Assembly: GCA_963735175.1 (NCBI GenBank)
Contig: CAVTJX010000016.1
Coordinates: 744,001 to 808,000, forward strand
Source of the DNA: CAVTJX01 sp963735175
GTDB lineage: Bacteria > Electryoneota > RPQS01
Reading direction: 5' to 3'
DNA length: 64,000 nucleotides
Below, one piece after another: positions 1 through 10,900 of the stretch. The notes under the pieces were generated by a model. That model saw nothing but the letters and a program-made list of their open reading frames with translations, ran no database searches and had not been told where the DNA came from. The position numbers and the translations under genes were made by a program. Every line of letters begins with the position of its first letter. Within the stretch, counting starts at the first letter, position 1.

Positions 1-1454
1 CAAATACTGAAGGGCGAACCCCAGGTGTAGGTCGTCGGGTTGCCGGTCCAGGCCGTGATAGTGGGCGCATGATTCGGCGGATAAACCCAGCACGTATCAA
101 ACGACTCGTGGCATTCGTCGCCTGCCCGGAAGATGACCTGGACGGGCGGACACGGCGTCAGACAACTCCCCGGAATCGTAATACAATATCTGCCGTCCAC
201 TAATGAAACGGGCTGGAAATCCGGTTGACAGACGCCAGCGACATATTTCGCCGTGACTCCCGTCAAGGGCAGGCTCGGCGCGGACACCGTGGCACAGACA
301 GTCAGATTCTGGCCATAGACGTAATTGGTGGGATTTCCTACCCAACAATCCACCACCGGACCTCCCGTGCCCGTTGGACAGGCGGTCCTGGTGTAGGTTG
401 TATCATCACAAACCGCCGGCCCCCCCCAGGTAACACAGACCTCCACATCCTGTGGAATACCAACATAGCAGCAGGCCGGTGTGTAGCAAATGGTGCGCGT
501 CAGCAGAATGCGTCCGCCGATGATATTCAGCAGTGACGTGATTGGCTGGTAAATCAGCGAGATGCCGCCCCCTGTCGCCGCAGCGATCGGGCCGTAATCG
601 GCCACACCGCTCGTGCAGCCGGAATAGACGAAGAAGTTACACGGTTCCGGTCCCGGCGGGCAGAAGTCGTAGCAGTCACAAAGCACGCTGTCCATGGCCC
701 AGGCATAAAAGTGGGTGTTGGACGTCTGCATCTGCGTGATTAGTTCTGCCTGCGTGCGCACCGGAATCAGACCATGGCTGCCCGTGCGGCACGTGTCGCG
801 ATTCTCGTCGCTGACGAGCACAATATACCGTTCTGAATTCAACCGCCAGGCACTGCCGTTGATCGCGCAGTAAATGGCGTCATACCCGGCTTCCTGACCA
901 CCGACGAAATCCCGGAGAACATCCGGATTGTGCGACCGATAAGCCAGCGAGTCAATGAAGTGCTGGGTATGGACATCAGTCCACAGGCCGCCCAAACCCG
1001 GTGTTGTGTAGTTTTTAGGCGCGCCTTCATAGCTGGGGCTGACGCCGCAGGACGTCCCCCACTGAATCTGGCCGTAGAGGACGACGCCAAAGCGAAAATC
1101 AACGGCTGGATTCTCGTCAGTGATGTCTCCAATCCATGAAATCAAGCTGTCCGCCACCTTGGCGATGTTGCTCTCCATCGACTTGGAAATATCGAGGGCG
1201 AACACCACGTCCACGCCCTGAATGTCGTTGCCACAGGTCGAATCAAGGACCATCGTCTGTCCGGCATCCGTTATCGTGAAGGCCGAATACGGAATCCCTG
1301 GTACGTCCACTTGAACTCTGACCGCAACCTGCATTGTGTCCGGCTGGTGGATTGTGATGTTGGTAATGTCAACATTCAACGCACTGGCCGGATTAATACA
1401 GATCGCCAGCAACAGGGCCAGAATGCCCAGCCGCAAAGCCATAGACTTTTTCAT
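1..1454 (-). CDS. Secreted Cys-rich von Willebrand A protein, 3' end beyond window
   Basis: Probably exported, of unknown ligand. Translation from ATG at 1454 follows an AGGAGG box about 5 nt upstream. Residues 1-26 form a signal peptide (MKKS, hydrophobic core, NPASA). A VWA domain follows with a MIDAS-type DISKS motif near residue 88, which normally binds a divalent metal and a protein ligand. The VWA domain is unusually rich in cysteine (SDENRDTC, CDCYDFC, PACCY). After it comes a roughly 85-residue repeat with the pattern CWVGNP ... C ... YCITIPGSC ... FRAGDEC, then the start of a second copy cut by the window edge. The reading frame is unbroken. It is a clear paralogue of the divergent gene starting at 2482. 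Any C-terminal sorting domain lies outside the window. VWA assignment is firm; role unknown. Confidence 0.85.
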   Translation of the reverse strand, partial: MKKSMALRLGILALLLAICINPASALNVDITNITIHQPDTMQVAVRVQVDVPGIPYSAFTITDAGQTMVLDSTCGNDIQGVDVVFALDISKSMESNIAKVADSLISWIGDITDENPAVDFRFGVVLYGQIQWGTSCGVSPSYEGAPKNYTTPGLGGLWTDVHTQHFIDSLAYRSHNPDVLRDFVGGQEAGYDAIYCAINGSAWRLNSERYIVLVSDENRDTCRTGSHGLIPVRTQAELITQMQTSNTHFYAWAMDSVLCDCYDFCPPGPEPCNFFVYSGCTSGVADYGPIAAATGGGISLIYQPITSLLNIIGGRILLTRTICYTPACCYVGIPQDVEVCVTWGGPAVCDDTTYTRTACPTGTGGPVVDCWVGNPTNYVYGQNLTVCATVSAPSLPLTGVTAKYVAGVCQPDFQPVSLVDGRYCITIPGSCLTPCPPVQVIFRAGDECHESFDTCWVYPPNHAPTITAWTGNPTTYTWGSPFSI

Positions 1455-2481
1455 AACATCCTCCTCGAAAGGATAGGTAAAACACGAGAATACTCGTGAT
1501 ATGCATGTGCTCTGTTTTGACGGAAAGGGGCGCCGCGAGTGAAGAGCGGCGGAGGAAGTGGTTCCGGTGCAGGTCCGGCACGGCAAATTGAATAGCGGCG
1601 CGGACCGCACGGAAAAGGTAGGTGTTGGTCGACTGGAAACGCCTTCAGGAGGGTCCGTACGCCTAAATCCGGCGCACCGCGGTATCTTCTCTCAGAGGTC
1701 TATCCAGCAACCTGTCGTGGATGAAAAGGCATACGACTTTTCTGCAACCACGATGTGAGAGCAGTCGTCGTTAATATAGTGGAGTCTCCACCAAAAAACA
1801 ACATGCGCGGCACTCTGGCGTGAAAAAATACCGTAGTATTCTAACTTGATCAATTTGCCTGTAAATGCCCATAACATAGGCAATAAAGAACTTCTTTGCC
1901 ATATGGTACAGGAAACGGTAACGTGCAGAAGACTCTACCTCGACTTCAAGTATCGATGGAGGAGGAATACAAACCCGTACGCAGGGGGCGTTCTCGACCG
2001 TTAAGTAAGGCTATGTTCACTATGAAACTGACCCACTTAGTTCGCCTCCGTGGAGGGGCACGCCGATCTCCACGAACTGTGTCGCTGCTAATCAAAGTTC
2101 TGTCAAAATCATATATCTTGACTCTACTTATGAGTATGAGAGGCATTATGATGCTTTTTTAGGCTAATTGTGCATTTGCATGATTTAGTCATATTGCCTT
2201 TTTTGACTCAATATTGTATGCTTAAGCCTGCTGTTGACCGCTGAAATGCAGATCCCGGCTGTGCCCATCGGCGCCCTGCCGGGAAAAGGACAGCTCCGGC
2301 AACAATCCTGTCGAGTCGATGTGCTCCGTGAGGCGCATTGGCTGGGACAGTTTGTATTATGCCCCGCCATCTGTCGTTCGTACATTCAGAGTCACGCCCC
2401 GATGCACTTTGGCCACGAATTCACATCTGTCGAAGCGGCCGTTTTCCACGATCCAAGTTGTCGAGTCTATTTGGAGGTATT
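1455..2481. other. 1 kb AT-rich spacer between divergent VWA genes
   Basis: No convincing gene. The part from about 1690 to 2230 is clearly richer in A/T than its surroundings, while about 1520-1690 is a GC-rich island able to form several hairpins and lying in the 5' leader of the minus-strand VWA gene. A second hairpin (CCCGGC ... GCCGGG, about 2253-2282) lies in the leader of the plus-strand VWA gene. A candidate plus promoter, TTGCCT-17-TATGCT, lies at about 2195-2223. Short open frames here (for example 1896-2162) have no recognisable features. Confidence 0.6.
1773..1801 (-). promoter_or_regulatory. Candidate promoter with palindromic operator, VWA gene
   Basis: On the minus strand TTGTTT and TATATT are separated by exactly 17 nt. 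The spacer carries the perfect 6+1+6 palindrome GTGGAGACTCCAC (1779-1791), placed where a repressor would block polymerase. Transcription would give a leader of about 310 nt that includes the GC-rich island. Inferred from sequence alone. Confidence 0.45.
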
Positions 2482-5183
2482 ATGAGACAGGGAATGTATT
2501 TACGCCTTTTTCCGTGCCTTTTGGCGCTGACAGTTGCCGTAACAGCCGCATGGGCAATCGATGTGGAAATCACCAACATTACGCTCGGGCCGGCTCCCCT
2601 TGAGGTTCAGATTGCGGTTCAGACGGATATCTCCGGTCTGCCGATGTCCGCCTTCAGCGTGACGGAAAACGGGGTACCGATGATCCTCGATACCCTGACG
2701 TGCGGCCTGGAAACACTGAACCCCGTGGATGTGGTCTTTGTCATCGACCGCTCGCGTTCGATGGAAGATAATATCGACAGCGTGGCGTCGAATCTTATCG
2801 GTTGGATCGAGAGCCTGCCCGGCAATCTTGACTTCCGTTTCGGTCTGGTGCTCTATGGTCAAGACCTGGCGCCTGCGGGTGGTTGCGCCCCTGTCAGCTA
2901 TGCGGGTAGCCCGAAAAACGAAACGACGGACAGCCTGATGCACGCGCAGACGATCGTCAATCGTCTGCATGCCATCGCGCTGCAGAACCTCGTGGGCGGG
3001 CAGGAGCCGGCTTACCATGCCATGCAGTGCGCACTACAGGCGACCGCCTGGCGACCCAGCGCGGCGAAGTATGTCGTACTGGTTTCGGACGAGAATAACG
3101 ATACCTGTCAATGGCATGGCGCGATTCCCAACATCCCGGAAGCCGACCTCATCAGCCAGTTCCAGGCCCAGGCGGCGACATTCTACGGCTGGATCAATTA
3201 CGATGTGGACTGCGATTGTTATGATTTCTGCGGCAGCCCACGCCCGCCCTGTGCATTTTTCCAGCACACCGGCTGCTCCAGCGGATTTGAAGATTTCAGT
3301 CCCATTGCGGCCGGTACCGGCGGCAATACGCGCAACATCGACCTCGCGCTGCAGAATCTGCTCGCGGATATCGCCATTCACATTACGACTCACCGCACGC
3401 TGTGTTACTATTCGCCGTGCTGCTATCCCAATCAGCCGCGCACCGTCGCGGTTACGGTAAACTGGAACGCCGAGACGGACACCGACCTTGGCTCGTTCAC
3501 GCGTGAGGTCTGCCCATCGGCCGTCAATCCCGTCGTGAGTTGTTGGCCCGGCAATCCGGCCACGTATGTCTTTGGCGCTCCGCTGGTGGTCTGCGCTCAG
3601 GTGACCGACGGCGACAATAACCTGACGGCCGTTGAAGCTATTTGGAGTCTCGGCACCTGCGCTTCCGTATCGTATCTTCCCGCAACCCAGGTGGATGGCC
3701 GTTGGTGCATTACGATTCCGGCCAGTTGCACTCAATCCTGCGCCACGGCAACGATCACATTCCGCGCGACGGACGCCTGTGGAGCCACCCATTCCGCGAC
3801 CTGTACGATCCCGGGACCGCTCGGGCCGGCCGATCCGCTCATATGCTGGACGAGCAATCCCGACTTATTCGATGTGAATACGGCGCTCACACTTTGCGTT
3901 GTGCCGCAGAACGTGGTCAACAATATTACCGGTGTCACGGCCGTCTATTCCAGCGGCATCCCGGGTTGTATCGACATCCCCGTGATTGTGACCGCCCTTG
4001 CCGGCCCCACCCGCTGGTGCGCGACCATTCCGGCTTCCTGCCTTACGGACGGCGTGGTGTCGGCGCAGATCGTTTTTCTTGCCCACAATGAATGCGGGGC
4101 GACGTCTACGATAACCTGCACTGCGACCCGGAACACACTTGTTCTGCAGTGCTGCCTAGTACTGCGAGGCCATCGACCCCATCGCCCTGACCAGCCAGCG
4201 CATGTCCAGTTACACTCAGCCGATTCACCTTGTGGCCGCCTATGCGGATGGCACGCTGCGCCTGAACTGGGACGAAGTTCCCGGCGCGGCCTACTACCAG
4301 ATTCTCGGCAGCAATTCCGTAGACGGTGAATTACAGGTCGTAGACTTGGCCCTGGCCGCGCAAACCGAGTGGCAGGATCAGCGTGCGGTCTCAAGTCCCT
4401 CTGACCGCCAGTTTTTCGCTGTGCAACCGATGTTTGTGGCTCAGGAAGCCCGCGCCCGCACAGCTGACCTCGGACAGTGGGAAATGAATGAAGGCGCCGG
4501 ACCCGTCGCTCATGATCAGTCGGGTCACGGTTTCGACGCCGTGCGCTGGCCTGACTGCCCGCCCGACTGGGGCTTCGAGGATGACGACTGCCCGGGCGAG
4601 ATTGGTTTCATGCACTTCGAAGGCTTCGATGGTCATCCCAACTGTGCCGAGCATCTGCGCGTCGTCAACGATGACCAGTGGTATCAGGACAGTCTGCAAA
4701 TCTGTCTCTGTCTGCGGATTTTCGAAGAACCCACGATCGATACGGGACCGTACTACATCATCAGCAACAACACCTTCTCGACAGCCCACGGCGGCTTCGC
4801 GCTGCGCATCGATCCGGGCTGGTTCATGGTGGGCCCCGTGCGCGAGTACCACAACCGCCTGACGGCGATGGTCTGGAACAACGAGCTGAATAACTGGATG
4901 ACGATCCAGTCCCCGCCGCCACAGCCGGCCAATCCAACCCTCTTCTCCGTGCCGCTGAACGAGTGGGTCCAGATCTGCTGGATTATCGACGGCGACAATT
5001 CGATGCTCGATCATCAACAACATGGTTGTGGCCGTGGGCACTCAGGTCTTTGACTCCGGCAACAACGGCGCGCCGCTCATTATCGGCGCGGGTTACCGCC
5101 ACAGCACCTACCCGATCGAGTACCCCTTTGAGGGCGACATTGACTGTATCCGCATTCTCGACCGTGCCGTGAACGGCGGATAA
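2482..5183 (+). CDS. Secreted Cys-rich VWA protein with LamG-like C-terminal domain (two frame breaks)
   Basis: Paralogue of the gene ending at position 1, transcribed divergently. ATG 2482 is chosen over in-frame upstream codons because GGAGG (2473-2477) precedes it and residues 1-24 make a signal peptide. VWA domain with DRSRS MIDAS at residue 89 and the same cysteine motifs as the paralogue (SDENNDTC, CDCYDFC, PCCY). Two Cys-rich repeats follow (CWPGNP ... WCITIPASC ... FRATDAC and CWTSNP ... WCATIPASC ... FLAHNEC). After a one-base excess near 4159 the frame continues through a fibronectin-III-like stretch and a concanavalin/LamG-like domain (EMNEGAGPVAHDQSGHG). A second one-base excess near 5008 leads to the true end at 5183. 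About 900 residues if repaired; no T9SS tail visible. A LamG domain often binds carbohydrate. Confidence 0.75.
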
Positions 5184-5212
5184 GAATTCCCACATCCAGC
5201 ATGAACAAATAA

Positions 5213-5246
5213 AGGCGGGGCGGTCCTTCGAGGGCCGCCCCGCTTC
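5213..5246 (+). terminator. Hairpin terminator after VWA-LamG gene
   Basis: A GC-rich stem (GCGGGGCGG paired with CCGCCCCGC) closed by a TTCG-type loop lies 30 nt after the stop at 5183. The following sequence is CTTCTGTT, so the U-tract is weak. Confidence 0.7.
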
Positions 5247-5358
5247 TGTTGGAGCCCGGGGTGTTCCAATTTCCGGAATCAATTTAGTGGGATTAAACGT
5301 CCCGCGATGGATCGGGTCAAACGAGTGAATCCCCTTTTGAAAGGCAGAAAGGACCCCC

Positions 5359-7608
5359 ATGGCACAGCGCCTGATAGCTTCGGCAGCAGTGATTTTTATG
5401 GCGTTGGCGGCATTCCCGGCCTTTGCGCAATTCGCGATCCCCACGGATCTGGCCGGCGGCTGGGAGTGCTGGTCGTTAACCCACCGCACCGTGGATGTGA
5501 CCATCCGCGAACAGGTCAGTTCCGTCACCGTCACCGACGAAATCGCCAACCCCTGCCCGCACCCGGTGGAAATCGAATACCTCTTCCCATTGCCTCCGGA
5601 CGCGGCCATCGACCGTATGACCCTCGAAATGAATGGCCGTGAACTCTCGGGCCGCGTGTTGGATGCCCGCGACGCCCGCCAGATCTACGAAGAAATCGTC
5701 ATGCGGCGGCGAGATCCGGGACTGCTGGAATATGCGGGCTTTGGCCTCTACCGTTCCAGCGCCTTTCCCGTTCCGCCCAATGGAACGGCCCGAATGACAA
5801 TTCATTACACCGGCGCCTGCGAAAAGGACGGCGACCTCGTGGAATTCTGGTATCCCATGACGACAGGCAGCTACGTTGAGGAGCCGGTCGGCCATTTTCG
5901 GATTACCTGCGACATCGAATCGGCGGCGGACATCACCACGGTCTATTCACCGACGGTGGAGGTTGCCGTCGAACATAAGACCGGCAACCGCGTCATCGCC
6001 TCGTATGAAACCGGCGGTTTCCGGCCCGTCGACGATTTTCAGCTCTTCTACGAAGCGTCACGCGTGGAGGTCGGCGCCTCGCTCTTCACGTACTGGCCGG
6101 ATCGCAACGAGGACGGTTATTACCTGTTGCTCGTCAGCCCCAGCCCGCGCGCCGTGGCGGCGAGCAGCATGCCCAAGGACGTGGTTGTCGTCCTTGACCG
6201 CAGTGGCTCGATGAGTGGCGAGAAGATCCAGCAGGCGCGCGAGGCCGCGCGCTATGTGATTAACAATCTGAATCCTGAAGACCGCTTCAACTTCATCGCC
6301 TACAACGACTTTCCGAATCTGTGTTTTCCGGAACTGCAAGCCGCAACGCCGGAAAACATGCAACGGGCATTCACACGGCTCGACCACATGGACGCCAGCG
6401 GCAGCACCAATATCTACGCGGCGCTGGACGTTGCAATGGACCAGTGCGAAAACCGCCAGGCTTCTATCTATCCGCGGAGCAACAACCGCCCGGCTTACGT
6501 GATCTTTCTGACGGACGGCTTACCGACCGTAGGTAACACCCGCGAAGAGGCGATCCTCGCCAACACGCGGCTGGCCAATGGCGCACAGGCCCGGCTGTTC
6601 GCCTTCGGCGTGGGCTACGACGTCAACGTGCGGCTGCTGGACAATCTCGTCTCCGAAAACCGCGGCCGCAGCACCTACGTCCGGCCAAACGAATCCATCG
6701 AGTCGAAGGTCAGTTCGCTCTATAACCGCATCCGCAATCCGCTGCTGACGAGTGTCAGCGCCTCGCTGGAAAATTTCGCGACCCACGACGACTGCCCCAC
6801 AGACCTGGGCGATTTGTTTGAAGGCGACCAGATTTTACGCGTGGGCCGAATCTACTCCAGCGGCGGCGCGCTGCCCGCCGGCGGCAACGGCCGCATCACG
6901 GCCAAACTGGCCATCGAAGGCAATCTTCAGGGGAAGCAGCAGTGTTTCGAGTATCCCGTGGCTTTTGACCTCGGGGAGGAATCATCCTCCAACCGCTTTG
7001 TTGAAAAATTGTGGGCGGTGCGCCGCGTGGGACAATTGCTGGATGAGATCGAACTGCATGGCCGCGTAGACGAACTGGTGGATGAGTTGATCCGCCTCAG
7101 CAAGCGATATGGAATTGTTACTCCCTACACGAGTTTCCTCGCCGACGAGCGGCAGAACCTCTCGAATGTCGACGAGATTCAGGGACTCATCCGCAAACAG
7201 GCGGGCTTCAAGAAAGACGCCACCAGCGGCCCACAGGCGCAGGCCGACGCGGTGGCCCGCCAGCAGATGTCATACAGGATGGCTCCGCAGGCCTCCGGCA
7301 CGGCGAAACGCATGGGCGCTTCCAGTCAGGAAGCCTACGAGAGTGGCCGCAGCGAGGAAATCAGCACCATTCGCATCGTCGGCAACGAAACACTCTACAA
7401 GCGCGGCGACACGTGGCAGACGTCTTCGACCACGGACCTTGATGTGACCCGCGATCGCGCGAAGTTCACCGTCATCATGCGCTTTACCGAGGATTACTTC
7501 CGCCTCGTCCGCGAAAACACCCGCGCCGAAAACAAAATTCTCGCCGCTCAGCAAACCGGCGAAAAGCTGCTGCTCAAATTGCGTGGTATACTCTACCTGA
7601 TCGAATAG
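5359..7608 (+). CDS. Secreted VIT and von Willebrand A domain protein
   Basis: Intact 749-residue protein resembling bacterial inter-alpha-trypsin-inhibitor heavy-chain-like proteins. Start ATG 5359 follows AGAAAGGA. Residues 1-23 are a signal peptide ending PAFAQ. The VIT domain spans about residues 30-165 (EIEYLFPLPPDAAIDRMTLE, then DARDARQIYEE). The VWA domain begins near residue 270 with MIDAS DRSGSMS at 280-286, followed by the conserved threonine region GSTNIYAAL and FLTDGLPT. The C-terminal part has the EKLWAVRRVGQLLDEI helix and GIVTPYTSFLAD, typical of this family. No membrane anchor or T9SS domain is seen. It is the third VWA protein in the first 8 kb, lies 175 nt after the second, and has its own terminator. 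Function unknown beyond a probable protein-binding role in the envelope. Confidence 0.9.
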   Translation: MAQRLIASAAVIFMALAAFPAFAQFAIPTDLAGGWECWSLTHRTVDVTIREQVSSVTVTDEIANPCPHPVEIEYLFPLPPDAAIDRMTLEMNGRELSGRVLDARDARQIYEEIVMRRRDPGLLEYAGFGLYRSSAFPVPPNGTARMTIHYTGACEKDGDLVEFWYPMTTGSYVEEPVGHFRITCDIESAADITTVYSPTVEVAVEHKTGNRVIASYETGGFRPVDDFQLFYEASRVEVGASLFTYWPDRNEDGYYLLLVSPSPRAVAASSMPKDVVVVLDRSGSMSGEKIQQAREAARYVINNLNPEDRFNFIAYNDFPNLCFPELQAATPENMQRAFTRLDHMDASGSTNIYAALDVAMDQCENRQASIYPRSNNRPAYVIFLTDGLPTVGNTREEAILANTRLANGAQARLFAFGVGYDVNVRLLDNLVSENRGRSTYVRPNESIESKVSSLYNRIRNPLLTSVSASLENFATHDDCPTDLGDLFEGDQILRVGRIYSSGGALPAGGNGRITAKLAIEGNLQGKQQCFEYPVAFDLGEESSSNRFVEKLWAVRRVGQLLDEIELHGRVDELVDELIRLSKRYGIVTPYTSFLADERQNLSNVDEIQGLIRKQAGFKKDATSGPQAQADAVARQQMSYRMAPQASGTAKRMGASSQEAYESGRSEEISTIRIVGNETLYKRGDTWQTSSTTDLDVTRDRAKFTVIMRFTEDYFRLVRENTRAENKILAAQQTGEKLLLKLRGILYLIE

Positions 7609-7620
7609 CACGATCAACAC

Positions 7621-7645
7621 GTAGGGGCGGGTCTTGGACCCGCCC
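7621..7645. repeat. Dispersed palindrome family A, copy 1
   Basis: GTAGG then GGGCGGGTC (7625-7633), a 3-nt loop and GACCCGCCC (7637-7645). It starts 12 nt after the VIT-VWA stop. Same core as copies at 18685, 26794, 29829 and 46918. Confidence 0.8.
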
Positions 7646-7665
7646 GCGCTATAAGCGAAACGAAT

Positions 7666-7690
7666 GCGGAGAGGCACAACACCTCTCCGC
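7666..7690 (+). terminator. Hairpin after VIT-VWA gene
   Basis: Perfect 9-bp stem GCGGAGAGG / CCTCTCCGC with a 7-nt loop, followed by TCCTCATTT. It may end transcription from the left; it also lies just beyond the transposase remnant read from the right. Confidence 0.6.
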
Positions 7691-7693
7691 TCC

Positions 7694-7946
7694 TCATTTA
7701 CCACCCACATCCTCCGGCCATTTCCGCACCGTCTCGGCGATCAGCGAATTCGCGCCGCGCTTGTCCTTGTAACCTTCGATAAACAGCATCGGCGTGCGAA
7801 ACAGCAAGTGTCCGTAGCGTTCGTACCTTGGCTTTGAGGCGGACCTTGTGAGTCTTCACGCCCTTGCTCCAGACGAAGTTGCAGCGGTTGGCGTGGGCTT
7901 CGATCGTGGTGCCGTCGATAACGGAAAAGTGCCGCCCCATACTCAT
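7694..7946 (-). pseudogene. Transposase fragment joined to an unrelated C-terminal peptide
   Basis: From ATG 7946 the minus strand reads VIDGTTIEAHANRCNFVW, which resembles the DGTKIEANANRYTFVW segment of IS1182/IS5-type DDE transposases. Only about 40 residues of this survive and the catalytic carboxylates are missing. A shift near 7810 opens a second frame reading ERYGHLLFRTPMLFIEGYKD and ending TVRKWPEDVGGK at 7694. I cannot assign that segment; it does not look like transposase and may be the tail of an older gene. No terminal inverted repeats were found. A remnant of a past insertion, not a functional element. Confidence 0.5.
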
Positions 7947-7989
7947 GGGATGGCCCCTTCTCGGAGTGATCTGCTGTATAAACGATGCA

Positions 7990-10900
7990 TTACTTCATCA
8001 GCAGCAGTTTGTGGGACTCGACGTGTGCGCTTGCTTCGAGGCGATAGAGGTAGACGCCCGAGGCGTTGCCGGCGGCATCCCAGCGATAGACATGGCTTCC
8101 GGCGTCCAGCGGCAGATTGGCCAGCGTGGCGACTTTCTGCCCCAGCAGGTTGAAGATTTCCAGCTTGACGACGGCGGCCTCCGGCAGGTTGAGGCGGATA
8201 TTGACTGTGGAGTTGAAGGGATTGGGATAGGCCGAAGCCAGATCCTTCGATTCTACGACCGCCGCCTTCTTCGCCGCCAGTTCACTGTTTGTAATGCGGC
8301 CCATGGCACGGTTCAGAGCATCATCCAACCGCGCGAGCCGCTCGCGCATGTTCGCCGCGCTCGCCGCGCCAGCCGGAGTACTCGCCGTCAGGCTGGTTTC
8401 CGAAAAGTCGATCATGGCAGCCATCGTCAGCGCCCAAACGCTATCCGCTGCGCCATTGGCTCCCAGCAGCATTGGCTGAAGTTCCTGACGCGCCTCCACA
8501 TACAGGGCTCCACTGGCCAGCGCCCAGACGCTCTGACGGCGAGCTTCGTTGCGGACCGACTGCGGCAGCACGGCATTGCTTTGCAACGCTTGCATCTCGG
8601 CGACACAGGTGGCGGTGGACACGTTCTCATCACGGAGATTCCGCAGGACCCCGCGCACCGCGTGGTAGGCTTCCGGGCTGTCCGGGTAGTTGGCAATCAC
8701 CCCCTCAAACTCCGCCGCGGCCGTCGCAGAATTTCCGTTCGCTTCGCTCTGCATCGCCTGCTGGTACTCGGTTTGAGCAAGGGTGAGACTCTGGGATTCA
8801 TTGGGTATCGGGCACTCAAGCCACGTAGTCAGAGGATCGGGATCCGTAAACCCGAACTCAGGGCAGAAATACGGGTTACCGACGGCTGGTGGATCCTGCA
8901 GCGTGCCACCATCGGCGTCGTAGTAATTATGCGTCAGATCAACAACCGGCAACTGGCAACTGTTGCGGTCATAGATGAATACTCCGTCTTCTTGTTGGAA
9001 GCGGAAAATATTCTCACCCGTGCTGAGCATCGGACGGGAGTTGTCCAGTTGCATCAGCGGAGTGAAGCCTGTGGGGGGTGAAGGGCATGTGCAGAGCGGC
9101 GGATTGCATTGACTGCACCACTGGACGGAGATCTCGTCAATCAGCTTGTTGCGCCCTCCCCGGAATCCGAGATAACCGGCATTCATCACGAGATTGGCCT
9201 GCGCCTCGCAGAGGATTTGAAAATGACCGTTATACTCAAAGGTGTTGCATTGCAGCATCGCGGTGGTATTCTCGAATACACCTCCCGCGATACCGGCCAC
9301 GGGATCAGTCGCGCAGTCATAGACATGGTTGCTCTCAAAGCTAGCATTCCGGAGTTGGCCGGTATAGTAATCGCCCGGCCAGTAAATGCCCGCGCGGTTA
9401 CAACGAGTAATCTCGTTTGCGAGAATCGTCCCACTGCTGAAATTACCGCGAATCCCGTACCATTCGCAGTCATGAATGAGATTATGCGCGATGATCAGAT
9501 TCTCACGGGTTGTAGCGAAGGAAGCGGAAATACCGATGAACATATTTCCGATGCGGCAGTGCTCCACCGTCAGTGGCGTGGCATACTGGGAATAGATGAA
9601 GATCCCGCCCGTTACGACGCAGCGATTGAAGAGGCCGACAGCATTGTTGCCGACATAAATGTCGCCCCAAGGATCAGCACTGGCGCTGACCTTCTGGAAG
9701 TAGATGGAATCCTGGTCGGTGCCCTCGGCGGTCAACTGGCCCCAGACATACAATTCCGCATCCGGCGTCATCTTCGACGACGGTGCCGGGCTTGATCGTC
9801 AGTGTCTGCCCCGCTTGAATGATGTAGAGATCCTGAATCACAATCCGCCCGCTCCACACCATGTCGGTCTGCGGCTGCAGGCCACTCACCGGCTGGGCAT
9901 AGAGGCCCTTGTGTTCGGGGCCGTTGCGGAAGCCGGACCACTCTAGTTCAGGGCGATTCATCGGAATACTGGTGGAGAGGGCGACAAGGGCGCTATAGCC
10001 CGCGGACGAATGTTTCGTCGTGATCAAATCCATGTAGCCATCGCGATTCAAGTCACCGGCGGTGATATTAGGTCGCGTATGCTCGAGATCATTTGCTGTT
10101 ATGCCAGTTGACCAAAATCCTAAAGAGTACTGATCAATGCGTTCGTGGACAATCTGCGCTTCTGTATTCAAGTAGACCGAAAACGACTCATTGGATGGAT
10201 CAGGAAGAATTGCGGGGGTATATCGCCCATTACCTACATCCAATGACGCGTATGTTTGATCGGGCAAGTCATACGGGATAGGGGTCAACATTGTAGCAAA
10301 ATCGGAGTTTTCCGCCGAATACCGTACACCCTGCGTCCGCAAAGAGAAATAGTCCACGTCACTCCCTCCACCGGTAGCAAGTGGTGGATTGATAACAATA
10401 CACGGTATGCCCGTGCCGAGAACATCGCCGACAGCAATGTCGCCAAGGGTCGCTAACTCGTTCGGGAGATCACCGTCGCACTCATATTGGTATTTTGCGG
10501 TCCGGGTTCCAGAAGAGCCATTAATGGCAATCGTCCGCGCGATGCAGGCATTCCCACCCGTAGCGGATAGATTAACGAGAACATCCAGCTCGCCATTATT
10601 GTCAATATCCGCTAATACTGGTCCTGAGCGAAATCTATCGTCCACACTGAAGTCCCAATCTGATCCGGATCCCTGCTTTGATCCAGCATCAACATACGCA
10701 GGATCACTCCAATGGTCGTGGTATATGTAGTCCCATCGTTCGGTTGGAGGTTGTCCAATGCCATTTGCGCAAGAATACGTCATCGCGCGATCTCCAAACG
10801 ACACAACAACTTCATTGATTCCATCGCCGTCGAGGTCTCCAATCGCGGGAACGCTCAGTGCGAGCTTGTAGAAAGGCCGCGTCACCGTCACATCAACATA

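Noticed and set aside
1520..1690. RNase P, tmRNA or cobalamin riboswitch in the GC-rich island
   Set aside because: None of the conserved core sequences of these RNAs could be matched on either strand.
1896..2162. A small 88-residue gene in the AT-rich spacer
   Set aside because: It has a plausible GGAGGAGG box at 1959 only inside the frame, biased composition and no recognisable features; probably chance.
2482..5183. Calling the frame-broken genes pseudogenes
   Set aside because: Breaks are single bases, motifs are intact on both sides, and they hit about twenty unrelated genes in one window, so sequencing error is the simpler explanation.
7864..9081. A 405-residue plus-strand frame over the FG-GAP protein tail
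   Set aside because: The minus strand here carries a textbook T9SS sorting domain and beta-helix; the plus frame has no recognisable features.
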